A stretch of DNA of 64,000 nucleotides from Lachnospiraceae bacterium. GTDB taxonomy: Bacteria; Bacillota; Clostridia; Lachnospirales; Lachnospiraceae. Positions 26,263 through 34,057 of this stretch are shown piece after piece (position 1 is the stretch's first letter; every line of letters starts with the position of its first letter). The DNA lies in NCBI GenBank assembly GCA_900757145.1, contig CAAEMT010000039.1, forward strand, positions 1 through 64,000, given 5' to 3'. The position numbers and the translations under genes are program-made. The notes beneath the pieces are model-generated. The model made no database searches, was not told the DNA's origin, and saw only the letters and a list, made by a program, of their open reading frames with translations.

Positions 26263-27354
26263 TTGCAGTCAAAATCCGGAAAAACAGACGGTATTTTACT
26301 GGTTCTCGTGTTATTTCTGACCACCTTTGGTCTGGTGGTTCTTTACAGTATGAGTGCATATAATGGGCAGGTCCGTTTTGGTGACTCTGCCTATTATTTT
26401 AAAAAACAATTCTTTGCAATGACACTCGGTCTTGCAGCAATGTATTGGATATCGACGCTTGATTATCATTTGCTTTTGCGCTATTCAATCCCTGCGTACG
26501 CGCTGTCCTTGCTTTTATCGGCGGCGGTGCTTCTGTTTGGAGACGCATATAATGGTTCGCGAAGATGGCTGTCGATCGGTCCTCTGTCTTTTCAGCCTGC
26601 GGAGTACGCAAAGCCGGCGGTCATCCTTCTGCTTGCAGGTATAGTCAGCAGGATGGACAGCAAAAAGAGCGGACCAACGATTGCGGCGGTGCTTCTTCTG
26701 GTGCTTCCGGTTGTTGGTCTTGTAGGTACGAATAATTTAAGTACGGCGGTCATCATACTGGGCATTGCTGTGCTTATGATCTTTATTTCCAATCCGCGTT
26801 ATCTGCCTTTTGTCTGGATCGTTCTTGGCGGCAGCGGTTTTCTCGGCATTTTTTTAAGCCTTGAGTCATACCGCCTGGAACGCCTTGCGATCTGGCGCCA
26901 TCCGGAGCTGTATGAGAAGGGGTATCAGACCATGCAGGGATTGTATGCAATCGGATCGGGCGGTCTTTTCGGCAGGGGGCTTGGCGAAAGTCTGCAAAAG
27001 CTGGGTTTCGTGCCTGAGGCGCAGAATGATATGATTTTTGCAGTGATATGCGAGGAGTTGGGACTTATTGGAGCGCTGCTGCTGATTCTTTTGTTTCTCC
27101 TTTTAATCTGGCGCTTTATGGTGATCGCGACGCATGCTCCCGATCTGTCCGGCACGCTTATTTCAGCGGGAATTATGGGGCACATTGCAATACAGGTAAT
27201 CTTAAATATCGCTGTTGTCACAAATTCGATCCCGAATACGGGAATTACGCTCCCCTTTGTAAGCTACGGCGGAACATCGGTTTTGTTTTTGCTTGCCGAG
27301 ATGGGGCTTGCTCTTTCTGTGAGCCGCTGCAGTACGTATCCGGGAAAGAGATGA
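26263..27354 (+). CDS. ftsW: SEDS family glycosyltransferase FtsW
   Basis: A 363-residue protein with about ten membrane helices, of the FtsW/RodA/SpoVE peptidoglycan polymerase family. Family motifs visible: GSRRWLSIGPLSFQPAE (about residue 94), NNLSTA, and near the end NIAVVTNSIPNTGITLPFVSYGG. Start is TTG at 26263 after GGAAGTGG. Position between murD and murA in the division cluster indicates the septal enzyme, partner of the class B PBPs upstream; a SpoVE-like sporulation role cannot be excluded from sequence. Confidence 0.93.
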   Translation: MQSKSGKTDGILLVLVLFLTTFGLVVLYSMSAYNGQVRFGDSAYYFKKQFFAMTLGLAAMYWISTLDYHLLLRYSIPAYALSLLLSAAVLLFGDAYNGSRRWLSIGPLSFQPAEYAKPAVILLLAGIVSRMDSKKSGPTIAAVLLLVLPVVGLVGTNNLSTAVIILGIAVLMIFISNPRYLPFVWIVLGGSGFLGIFLSLESYRLERLAIWRHPELYEKGYQTMQGLYAIGSGGLFGRGLGESLQKLGFVPEAQNDMIFAVICEELGLIGALLLILLFLLLIWRFMVIATHAPDLSGTLISAGIMGHIAIQVILNIAVVTNSIPNTGITLPFVSYGGTSVLFLLAEMGLALSVSRCSTYPGKR

Positions 27355-27425
27355 AGACTGCATATATGCTGTAACAAAAGATTTCCTTCGGCATATACTG
27401 GGATATAAGAAGAAAAAGCCGGGGG

Positions 27426-28682
27426 ATGAACGTGGATTATCTGGAAATTTCTGGTGGAAAGCCTCTGCGAGGAGAAATCTGTGTACAGGGATCGAAGAAT
27501 GCGGTTCTTCCAATCCTGTCAGCCTGTCTGCTCGGAGAGGGAGTCTGTGAGATAGAGAACTGCCCGCTTATCAGGGATGTGGAGGACACTCTGGAGATAA
27601 TGCGGACGCTTGGCTGCACTATACAACGAAATGGTCATACGGTGATCGTAGATGCGTCAGGAACAGATACATATGAAATAAAAACGAAAGAAGCGGCGAG
27701 AATCCGCTCTTCTGTCTTGTTTTTAGGCGCACTTCTTGGTAAAATGAAAAAAGCGGTGATTCCGCGTCCGGGCGGCTGCGCGATCGGAAAACGTCCGGTC
27801 GATCTCCATTTAAGCGTATTGGAGGCGCTCGGTGCAGAAATATCCGTTGGAGAAACGATCAAGGCATACACCTCCGGGCTAAAGGGCAGCACATTTACAC
27901 TTCCCTTTCCAAGTGTAGGCGCTACAGAAAATGCAGTGCTGGCAGCAGTTGCGGCTCAGGGGCAGACAGTGATCCGAAATGCCGCCAGAGAGCCGGAGAT
28001 TGATGAACTGTGTGAATTTTTGCGAAAACGGGGTGCATGTATCATCCGAAAGACGGATGGTTCGCTTTGTATAGAAGGCGGTCATGCGCTCAAGAGAGCT
28101 GTGTACCGGGTGAGAGCAGACCGTATAGTATCGGGGACGTATCTTCTCGCAGGCGCGGCGACAGGCGGAGCAGTGACACTGCTCGGTGAAAGCGGGGAAA
28201 CACTTAAGTCTCTGCTTGAGCTGCTTGGATGCATGGGCGCATCGTGCAGCAGATCAAAGGATACGCTGACTGTACGGGGAAAAGATTTAGAGGCTGTGCC
28301 GTATGTGGAGACTGCTCCGTATCCGGGGTTTCCGACTGATCTTCAGTCACCCCTTATAGCAGCGCTTTGCAGGGCATTCGGAAAGAGCTGTGTTTTTGAA
28401 AGGATTTTTGAAAATCGTTTCTGCACTGTGCCGGAGCTTTTAAAATTTGGCGCGGACATTTCAGTACATGGTAGATGCGCACAGGTTACTGGCGTACATA
28501 CTTTACATGCAGCATCGGTGAAGGCGCCGGATCTCAGAGGCGGAGCGGCGCTTGTAGTTGCGGCTTTACAGGCGCAGGGACGGAGCAAGGTGGGAGGACT
28601 GGATTATATCGGACGCGGTTATGAGGATATCTGCCGGGATCTGACGCTGCTTGGCGCACAGATACGTCTGGTTCGTGAATGA
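27426..28682 (+). CDS. murA: UDP-N-acetylglucosamine 1-carboxyvinyltransferase
   Basis: A 418-residue enolpyruvyl transferase catalysing the first committed step of peptidoglycan synthesis. GSKNAVLPIL near the N terminus and PGGCAIGKRPVDLH (active-site Cys about 118, the fosfomycin target) are intact. The start may be the ATG at 27426 or the GTG at 27432, which is better spaced from the G-run at 27421-27425. murA inside the fts cluster, next to divIB, replaces the murG/murB seen there in Bacillus. Its last codon overlaps the divIB start (ATGA). Confidence 0.95.
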   Translation: MNVDYLEISGGKPLRGEICVQGSKNAVLPILSACLLGEGVCEIENCPLIRDVEDTLEIMRTLGCTIQRNGHTVIVDASGTDTYEIKTKEAARIRSSVLFLGALLGKMKKAVIPRPGGCAIGKRPVDLHLSVLEALGAEISVGETIKAYTSGLKGSTFTLPFPSVGATENAVLAAVAAQGQTVIRNAAREPEIDELCEFLRKRGACIIRKTDGSLCIEGGHALKRAVYRVRADRIVSGTYLLAGAATGGAVTLLGESGETLKSLLELLGCMGASCSRSKDTLTVRGKDLEAVPYVETAPYPGFPTDLQSPLIAALCRAFGKSCVFERIFENRFCTVPELLKFGADISVHGRCAQVTGVHTLHAASVKAPDLRGGAALVVAALQAQGRSKVGGLDYIGRGYEDICRDLTLLGAQIRLVRE

Positions 28683-29854
28683 GCCATCTTGCAGAGGAAG
28701 ACAATATACAGATAAGGCTTGGTGAGAGAATGAGCAGGATAAACAGAAGAAAAAGGAGAATGATAAGGGCAGCCGCAGTACTTGTGCTGCTTGCGGCAGC
28801 AGTCGTGGCATGTTTTGTCTTTCAGGTGAAAAAGGTCACAGTATACGGCAACGAGAGGCATTCTTCCGAGGAGATTTCCGCAGGGCTTTGCCATGATTTT
28901 CTGACGAATAATACACTGTATCTGCTGTGGAGGCACAGAGACGGGATGATCCCTGACGAGCTTCCGTTTTTAAATACGCTGCACATACAGATGAAATCGC
29001 CTTCAAGGATCGAGGTGCATGTGACGGAAAAAAAGCTGGCTGGATATATAGATAAAAACGGTTACGTTTATTTTGATGAGGACGGAACGGTGCTTGAAAT
29101 GTCTGATAAGATCTACGAGGATATTCCGCTTATCACAGGCGTTTCAACGAGTGATGTAACGCTCTATCAGAAGCTTCCGACACAGAGCAGCGCGCAGCTG
29201 CGCACGATATTAAGTCTGACAGAGCTGCTTGCTTACCATAAGCTTGGCGCATCAGAGATCCGTTTCGGAGACAACATGGAGATCACCGTATTTATCGATG
29301 GAGTGGAGGCCCAGCTTGGTCAGGATGAATATCTGGAAGAAAAGATCGCAAATCTAAGCAAGATCATACCGAGACTGGAAGGAGAGAGCGGCTCTTTGCA
29401 TCTGGAATCCTTTACGGGACGAAATGAGACGGTTTCCTTTACGCCGTCCGGCTCCGATGTGACGCAGGAATCCGGGGACGGCGCAGACACTGATTCACAG
29501 GATAATACAGCGGGAACTGATCCGTCGGGAGACGGTACGGATGGAGGCGGCGCATCAGACGCAGATGGCACATCAGATCAGGATGGTGCATCGAATACCG
29601 GCGACAATACGCAGGGAGAAGCCGAAGGCGGAGAAGACCTGGCGGATCAGGAGGATACAGGAGATACAGGAACTATTTATCCGATGGTATACGATTCGTC
29701 AGGAACGCTTGTCTATAATGTTCATGTAGAAAACGGAGTAGTCGTAGACTCTAATGGAAACCCTGTTTCGGGTGTAATTGTCAATGAAAGCGGAAACGTG
29801 CAGGATGCTTACATGAATCAGTTTGATCCATCGACCGGAGAACTGATCCAGTAA
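28679..29854 (+). CDS. divIB: Cell division protein DivIB/FtsQ with C-terminal repeat module
   Basis: A 391-residue bitopic protein. A basic N-terminal region (RINRRKRRMIR) leads to one membrane helix (about residues 30-50), then a POTRA domain (VKKVTVYGNERHSSEEI) and the FtsQ beta domain. After about residue 255 comes a Gly/Asp/Ser/Thr-rich linker (about 80 residues) and a compact final module (residues 337-391) that is clearly similar to residues 661-710 of the septal PBP at 19.5 kb. The start overlaps murA; an alternative ATG at 28730 (MSRINRRK) has GGTGAG close by. DivIB works with FtsL/DivIC to activate FtsW and the PBP. Confidence 0.88.
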   Translation: MSHLAEEDNIQIRLGERMSRINRRKRRMIRAAAVLVLLAAAVVACFVFQVKKVTVYGNERHSSEEISAGLCHDFLTNNTLYLLWRHRDGMIPDELPFLNTLHIQMKSPSRIEVHVTEKKLAGYIDKNGYVYFDEDGTVLEMSDKIYEDIPLITGVSTSDVTLYQKLPTQSSAQLRTILSLTELLAYHKLGASEIRFGDNMEITVFIDGVEAQLGQDEYLEEKIANLSKIIPRLEGESGSLHLESFTGRNETVSFTPSGSDVTQESGDGADTDSQDNTAGTDPSGDGTDGGGASDADGTSDQDGASNTGDNTQGEAEGGEDLADQEDTGDTGTIYPMVYDSSGTLVYNVHVENGVVVDSNGNPVSGVIVNESGNVQDAYMNQFDPSTGELIQ

Positions 29855-29889
29855 AACGCCAGAAATTGCAACTATTTTGAAAATGGTAC

Positions 29890-29918
29890 TTGATAAATTT
29901 ACGAAATACTTATATTAT
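29890..29918 (+). promoter_or_regulatory. Predicted ftsZ promoter
   Basis: TTGATA (29890-29895), 17 bases, TATTAT (29913-29918). It suggests that ftsZ is also expressed independently of the long upstream cluster, as in many bacteria. Confidence 0.65.
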
Positions 29919-29973
29919 AAAAGGAAGTACGGTGGATAGTGGGGATGCCGGGCTACAAAAAGGAGGAACTACG

Positions 29974-31131
29974 GTGTTAGAGATTATGTCAAATGAAACG
30001 GAAGCAGCCGCAAAGATCATAGTGATCGGTGTCGGCGGAGCCGGAAATAATGCAGTAAATAGAATGGTTGAAGATACGATCGGAGGAGTGGAGTTTATCG
30101 GAGTAAATACAGATAAACAGGCACTGCTTCTGTGTAAGGCACCGACTACGATCCAGATCGGTGAAAAAGTTACGAAAGGACTTGGCGCAGGCGCGAAGCC
30201 GGAGGTAGGGCAGCAGGCTGCTGAGGAAAGTGCAGAAGAGATCCGTCAGGCAGTGCAGGGTGCCGATATGGTGTTTGTCACATGTGGAATGGGAGGCGGT
30301 ACAGGTACGGGTGCGGCTCCTGTAGTGGCAGGCATTGCAAAGGAGATGGGCATTCTTACCGTAGGCGTTGTCACGAAGCCGTTTCGCTTCGAGGGCAAGA
30401 CTCGTATGAATAATGCGATGGCGGGTATCGAGCGGCTCAAGGCTAACGTTGATACGCTTATTGTGATTCCGAATGATAAGCTGCTTGAGATTGTTGACCG
30501 CAGGACGACGATGCCGGAGTCTCTTAAAAAGGCAGACGAGGTGCTGCAGCAGGCAGTTCAGGGTATTACAGATTTGATTAATCTGCCGGCTCTTATCAAC
30601 CTTGACTTTGCTGATGTACAGACTGTCATGATTGATAAGGGTATCGCGCATATCGGTATCGGACAGGCTAAGGGTGACGATAAGGCGCTTGAAGCAGTCA
30701 AGCAGGCTGTATCGAGTCCGCTGCTTGAGACAACGATCGAGGGAGCTACTCACGTTATCATCAATATCTCAGGAGACATTTCTCTTATCGATGCAAACGA
30801 GGCAGCAAGCTACGTTCAGGAGCTTGCAGGAGAGAACGCAAATATTATCTTCGGTGCTCTGTTTGACGATACATACGCAGATGAAGCAAGTGTTACAGTT
30901 ATCGCGACAGGACTGGACGATAAGGCAGGCACACAGGAGAAAACAAAATCACGCAGCAGCTCTATGCCGGAGTTTGGCTTCATGAGAAAAGACAGCCAAG
31001 CGACAGTTTCTTCCTTTACAAAGGCTCCGACGACTCAGCTTCGCGCACCGCAGCTTAATTCTATGCGTGCGCCGGAGAGTAAGGTACAGGAGAGAGATAT
31101 CCAGATTCCTGACTTCCTTAAGAGAAGCTAA
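29974..31131 (+). CDS. ftsZ: Cell division protein FtsZ
   Basis: A 385-residue tubulin-like GTPase that forms the division ring. The GTPase domain starts KIIVIGVGGAGNNAVNRM; the tubulin signature GGGTGTGAAPVVA lies near residue 108; NLDFADV, in the T7 region, is typical. A variable linker precedes the conserved C-terminal peptide IQIPDFLKR, which normally binds FtsA, SepF or ZipA-like anchors. I use the GTG at 29974 with AAGGAGG 7 bases upstream. No ftsA precedes it, so the membrane anchor is encoded elsewhere (SepF or a distant FtsA). A long bidirectional terminator follows. Confidence 0.97.
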   Translation: MLEIMSNETEAAAKIIVIGVGGAGNNAVNRMVEDTIGGVEFIGVNTDKQALLLCKAPTTIQIGEKVTKGLGAGAKPEVGQQAAEESAEEIRQAVQGADMVFVTCGMGGGTGTGAAPVVAGIAKEMGILTVGVVTKPFRFEGKTRMNNAMAGIERLKANVDTLIVIPNDKLLEIVDRRTTMPESLKKADEVLQQAVQGITDLINLPALINLDFADVQTVMIDKGIAHIGIGQAKGDDKALEAVKQAVSSPLLETTIEGATHVIINISGDISLIDANEAASYVQELAGENANIIFGALFDDTYADEASVTVIATGLDDKAGTQEKTKSRSSSMPEFGFMRKDSQATVSSFTKAPTTQLRAPQLNSMRAPESKVQERDIQIPDFLKRS

Positions 31132-31143
31132 GCATATAGATAA

Positions 31144-31201
31144 AAGATAAAAGACAGGCAGGTACAGCTCATATAAGCCGTACCTGCCTGTCTTTTATCT
31201 T
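31144..31201. terminator. Bidirectional terminator, perfect 22-bp stem
   Basis: Positions 31144-31165 pair without mismatch with 31180-31201 (AAGATAAAAGACAGG... / ...CCTGTCTTTTATCTT), 14-base loop, with A-rich and T-rich flanks on the two sides. It terminates ftsZ on + and the convergent secreted-protein gene on -. Confidence 0.92.
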
Positions 31202-31228
31202 CTCTGTTTTGGATTATTCTGTGTCAAT

Positions 31229-31972
31229 TCAGTCATCATAACGGTCATCATCATAGCGGTCATCCCAGTCATCATAGTCGTTGTCATCATAATTCATCTG
31301 GCTGCGGGGAGAAACCTTTACTGTGAAAGTAACGCTTTGACCTGTCTTTGTATTCTTACAGGTGACTGTAGTGCTTCCGATTTTTCTTGCATGGAATTCT
31401 ATCTCATCATCGTAACGGTCGTCATCATCAAAACGGACGATGGAGGTATCGCGGATGCTCCACTTCAGACTGCGGTCCGACAGTCCGCGGTATTTTTTGA
31501 TCTTCAGCTCAAAATCATCTCCTGCTTCAATCGTTCTTACTTCCGGGCCGATAATTTTGATCTTTTTTCCGGCTGTTTTTGCATCCTTCACCTTAATTGT
31601 GAATGTCACTTTTTTCTTTGTCCCGCGGATAGAACATGTAACTTTTGCAGTTCCTTTTTTTCGGGCGATCATCTCGATCTCATCGTCACTGCGGTCATTG
31701 TCGTCAAAACGTACAAATTTGGAGCCGGAGGTGATCTTCCATCTGAGGTAATCATCATCTGCATCGTACGGAGCAGTACGGACTCTCAATTTAAATTCTT
31801 CTCCGGCAGTTACGGTGACTGTTTTTTTGCCCGCAGCAAAAATCTTTCTCGGTTTTGGATCATCGTCAGCAAAGGCTGTGACAGCTAGTGTAAACAGCAC
31901 CATGATGCCGAGTACGAGCGCTGAAAATAATTTTTTTCTGTTTGTATGGATCGTGTTTTGTAAAGCTTTCAT
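31229..31972 (-). CDS. Secreted Asp-rich protein with two Ig-like repeats
   Basis: A 247-residue protein with a clear signal peptide (basic start, hydrophobic core about 14-34, likely cleavage after TAFA). Two repeats of about 85 residues follow (roughly 42-128 and 128-220). Each is a bacterial Ig-like (BIG_2-type) fold with a shared core: W-x-I, VRFDD-x-DR-x-DDEIE, ARK-x-G and VTC, ending in VTFT-x-KV. The Asp-rich loop in each repeat could bind metal. The tail is almost only D, Y, R, N and W (YDDNDYDDWDDRYDDD). There is no LPXTG or membrane anchor. Function unknown; RBS AAAGGAGG. It lies downstream of aroE on the same strand and may be co-transcribed with it. Confidence 0.82.
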   Translation of the reverse strand: MKALQNTIHTNRKKLFSALVLGIMVLFTLAVTAFADDDPKPRKIFAAGKKTVTVTAGEEFKLRVRTAPYDADDDYLRWKITSGSKFVRFDDNDRSDDEIEMIARKKGTAKVTCSIRGTKKKVTFTIKVKDAKTAGKKIKIIGPEVRTIEAGDDFELKIKKYRGLSDRSLKWSIRDTSIVRFDDDDRYDDEIEFHARKIGSTTVTCKNTKTGQSVTFTVKVSPRSQMNYDDNDYDDWDDRYDDDRYDD

Positions 31973-32044
31973 AAATTATCCTCCTTTATTCTTGATAGCT
32001 ACATAGTAGCTCGGAAAGATTAAAAGAAAATTAAAAAGGAAAGA

Positions 32045-32911
32045 TCAGGAAAAATATTTTTCGCGTATTGCGTCTATGGGCATCTCGCATCCTGTCCAGA
32101 TGTGAAACGCTGCGGCGCCCTGATATAACAGCATGTACAGTCCGTTTGCGGTTCGGCACCCTGCCGCTTTTGCGTCAAGCATCAGCTTTGTGAAACGCGG
32201 ATTGTAGATGATGTCCGATACGAGAAGACCGCTGTGAAAGCAGGAGGTATCTACAATCGGAGAAGCATCTGTATCGGGAGCCATGCCGATCGAGGTCGCA
32301 TTTGCCAGAAGGCTGCTTTGGCGGACAGCATTCTTTACGGCAGCGACGTCCGCAAAGTCGGTAACGTCTGCACGGCAGCCGGTCCGCTCATTGATGAGTG
32401 TAGCAAGCCGTATGGCGTTATTCCAGGATCGCCCTTTGCGGTTTATGATATGAAGTGCCGGAACGCCGTCCAGCGCTGCCTGCACGGCGATCGAAGAGGC
32501 TGCTCCGCCTGCGCCGAGCAGAGTCATTTCACCGCTTCGGATATCGTAGCCGGTATCTTTTACGGACTGCATAAATCCGATGCCGTCTGTATTATGTCCG
32601 ATCAGCCGTCCGTTTTCGTTTTTTACGGTATTGACCGCACCGATCATTGCGGCGGCAGGCGAGAGCTCGTCTAAATACGGCAGTATGCGTTCTTTGTCCG
32701 GCATAGTCAGGTTAAAGCCAAGAACGTTCATTTCTCTGAGTGTCTGGATCATGGTTTTCAGATCGGCATGTTTCGTATCAAAACAAAGATATACAAAGTC
32801 AAGCCCGAGCATACGGAACGCTTCATTATGTATCATCGGTGAAATGCTGTGCGCGATGGGAGTGCCGAGCAGACAGCACAGACGCGTGTGTCCTGTGATC
32901 TGAGGATTCAA
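32045..32911 (-). CDS. aroE: Shikimate dehydrogenase (canonical AroE)
   Basis: A 288-residue NADP-dependent enzyme reducing 3-dehydroshikimate to shikimate. The substrate motif GTPIAHSISPMIHN (residues 16-29) has both conserved serines; the catalytic Lys is in NLTMPDK, the Asp in GHNTDGIGF, and the cofactor loop is LLGAGGAASS. The start is preceded by AAGGAGG. It is divergent from aroD, the preceding step of the pathway, across a 200-base promoter region. A second, non-canonical paralogue is encoded at 46.3 kb. Confidence 0.95.
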   Translation of the reverse strand: MNPQITGHTRLCCLLGTPIAHSISPMIHNEAFRMLGLDFVYLCFDTKHADLKTMIQTLREMNVLGFNLTMPDKERILPYLDELSPAAAMIGAVNTVKNENGRLIGHNTDGIGFMQSVKDTGYDIRSGEMTLLGAGGAASSIAVQAALDGVPALHIINRKGRSWNNAIRLATLINERTGCRADVTDFADVAAVKNAVRQSSLLANATSIGMAPDTDASPIVDTSCFHSGLLVSDIIYNPRFTKLMLDAKAAGCRTANGLYMLLYQGAAAFHIWTGCEMPIDAIREKYFS

Positions 32912-33008
32912 TGGTATCGCCTCCTTTTTATGGAATCATATTTTTACAGCTAAGTTCTGTATTTATCATATCATATTTACAGAAAAATAAAATAGCTTTT
33001 CATTTTTC

Positions 33009-33037
33009 TTGACATCTTTTGAAAAAAAAAGCACAAT
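33009..33037 (+). promoter_or_regulatory. Predicted aroD promoter
   Basis: TTGACA (33009-33014), 17 bases, CACAAT (33032-33037), in the divergent region between aroE and aroD. The -35 is perfect and the -10 is weak. I could not identify a convincing aroE promoter in the AT-rich remainder of this 201-base region. Confidence 0.5.
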
Positions 33038-33112
33038 GAAGGAGAAATAAAAAAGACAGAAAGCTTTAAGATAAAATACAGACGAGAATAAGATAACTTG
33101 GAGGCAGGAAGG

Positions 33113-33901
33113 ATGAGACAGGTGACAGCGGCAAATACGGTATTCGGAGACGGTAAACCGAAGATATGCATTCCGATAACAGCGCGCAGTATGGCAGAGC
33201 TTAAGGAGCAGATAGAAATTGCGCAGCGCGTTCCCTGCGATATGATAGAATGGCGCGCAGATTATTTTGAACAAGAGTCAGAAAATGGAGCGGGACAAAG
33301 CAGCAGGGAAAAAGAAAGCGAATGGATCCTTCCGGCGCTGCGCATGCTGAAGGAAGGGATTGATGATAAGCCGCTTTTGTTTACGTTTCGGACAAAGGCG
33401 GAGGGAGGAGAGCGTGAGATTACGCCGGAGGAATACGAACGGCTGAATCAAAAAGCCGCTTCTGCGGGACTTGCAGATTTTGTGGATATCGAGATCAATC
33501 GCGGCGAGGAGCTGTTTTCCAGGCTGTGCGGGACGGCGCACAGTCTTGGTGTGTCCGTTATAGGTTCTTTTCATGATTTTACGGCGACTCCTGCAAAAAA
33601 AGAACTAGAAGAGCTGCTGTGCAGGATGCAGACTCTCGGCGCGGACATTACAAAAGCGGCAGTAATGCCGCATGATGAGAACGATGTACTGACGCTTCTG
33701 GAGGCGTCTGTTGAGATGAAATTGCAGTATGCCGACAGGCCTTTTATCACAATGGCAATGGGGCCTCTTGGAGCAGTAAGCCGCCTGTGCGGTGCCCTGA
33801 CGGGATCAGCAGTTACTTTTGCTGCAGCAGGAAAAGCATCCGCACCGGGGCAGCTTGATGCCAGAATGGTTGCAGATGTCTTAAACAGTATCGAAATATA
33901 A
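33113..33901 (+). CDS. aroD: 3-dehydroquinate dehydratase, type I
   Basis: A 262-residue class I dehydroquinase forming a Schiff base with 3-dehydroquinate. EWRADYF near residue 45, the catalytic His in GSFHDF and the Schiff-base Lys in GADITKAAVMP are present, as is FITMAMGPLGAVSR. The start chosen is the ATG at 33113, with GGAGG 8 bases upstream; an upstream in-frame TTG (33098) overlaps the RBS. Together with the divergent aroE it provides two successive shikimate-pathway steps, inserted between ftsZ and the spoIIG operon. Confidence 0.95.
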   Translation: MRQVTAANTVFGDGKPKICIPITARSMAELKEQIEIAQRVPCDMIEWRADYFEQESENGAGQSSREKESEWILPALRMLKEGIDDKPLLFTFRTKAEGGEREITPEEYERLNQKAASAGLADFVDIEINRGEELFSRLCGTAHSLGVSVIGSFHDFTATPAKKELEELLCRMQTLGADITKAAVMPHDENDVLTLLEASVEMKLQYADRPFITMAMGPLGAVSRLCGALTGSAVTFAAAGKASAPGQLDARMVADVLNSIEI

Positions 33902-33950
33902 ACAAAATACAGCGTGGGAAGCCTGATAGCTTTCCTCGCTTATATCGTCA

Positions 33951-34026
33951 TGTCGAAATGAGTCGATGAAAACAGCCGTTTTACAGACTGGATTTGACAA
34001 AAAGAACACCCTCTTCGGAGTATACT
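33951..34026 (+). promoter_or_regulatory. spoIIG-type promoter with Spo0A box
   Basis: TTGACA (33994-33999) and TATACT (34021-34026) are separated by 21 bases instead of 17. The Bacillus spoIIG promoter has the same oddity (22 bases) and is used by SigA RNA polymerase only with Spo0A~P. A perfect Spo0A box, TGTCGAA, lies at 33951-33957, about 80 bases upstream of the expected start point; a weaker AGTCGAT follows at 33961. The -35 itself (TTTGACA) reads TGTCAAA on the other strand, close to a second box. Confidence 0.7.
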
Positions 34027-34057
34027 GTGTATCAGTTACTTCCGCAGGGGGTGTTTT

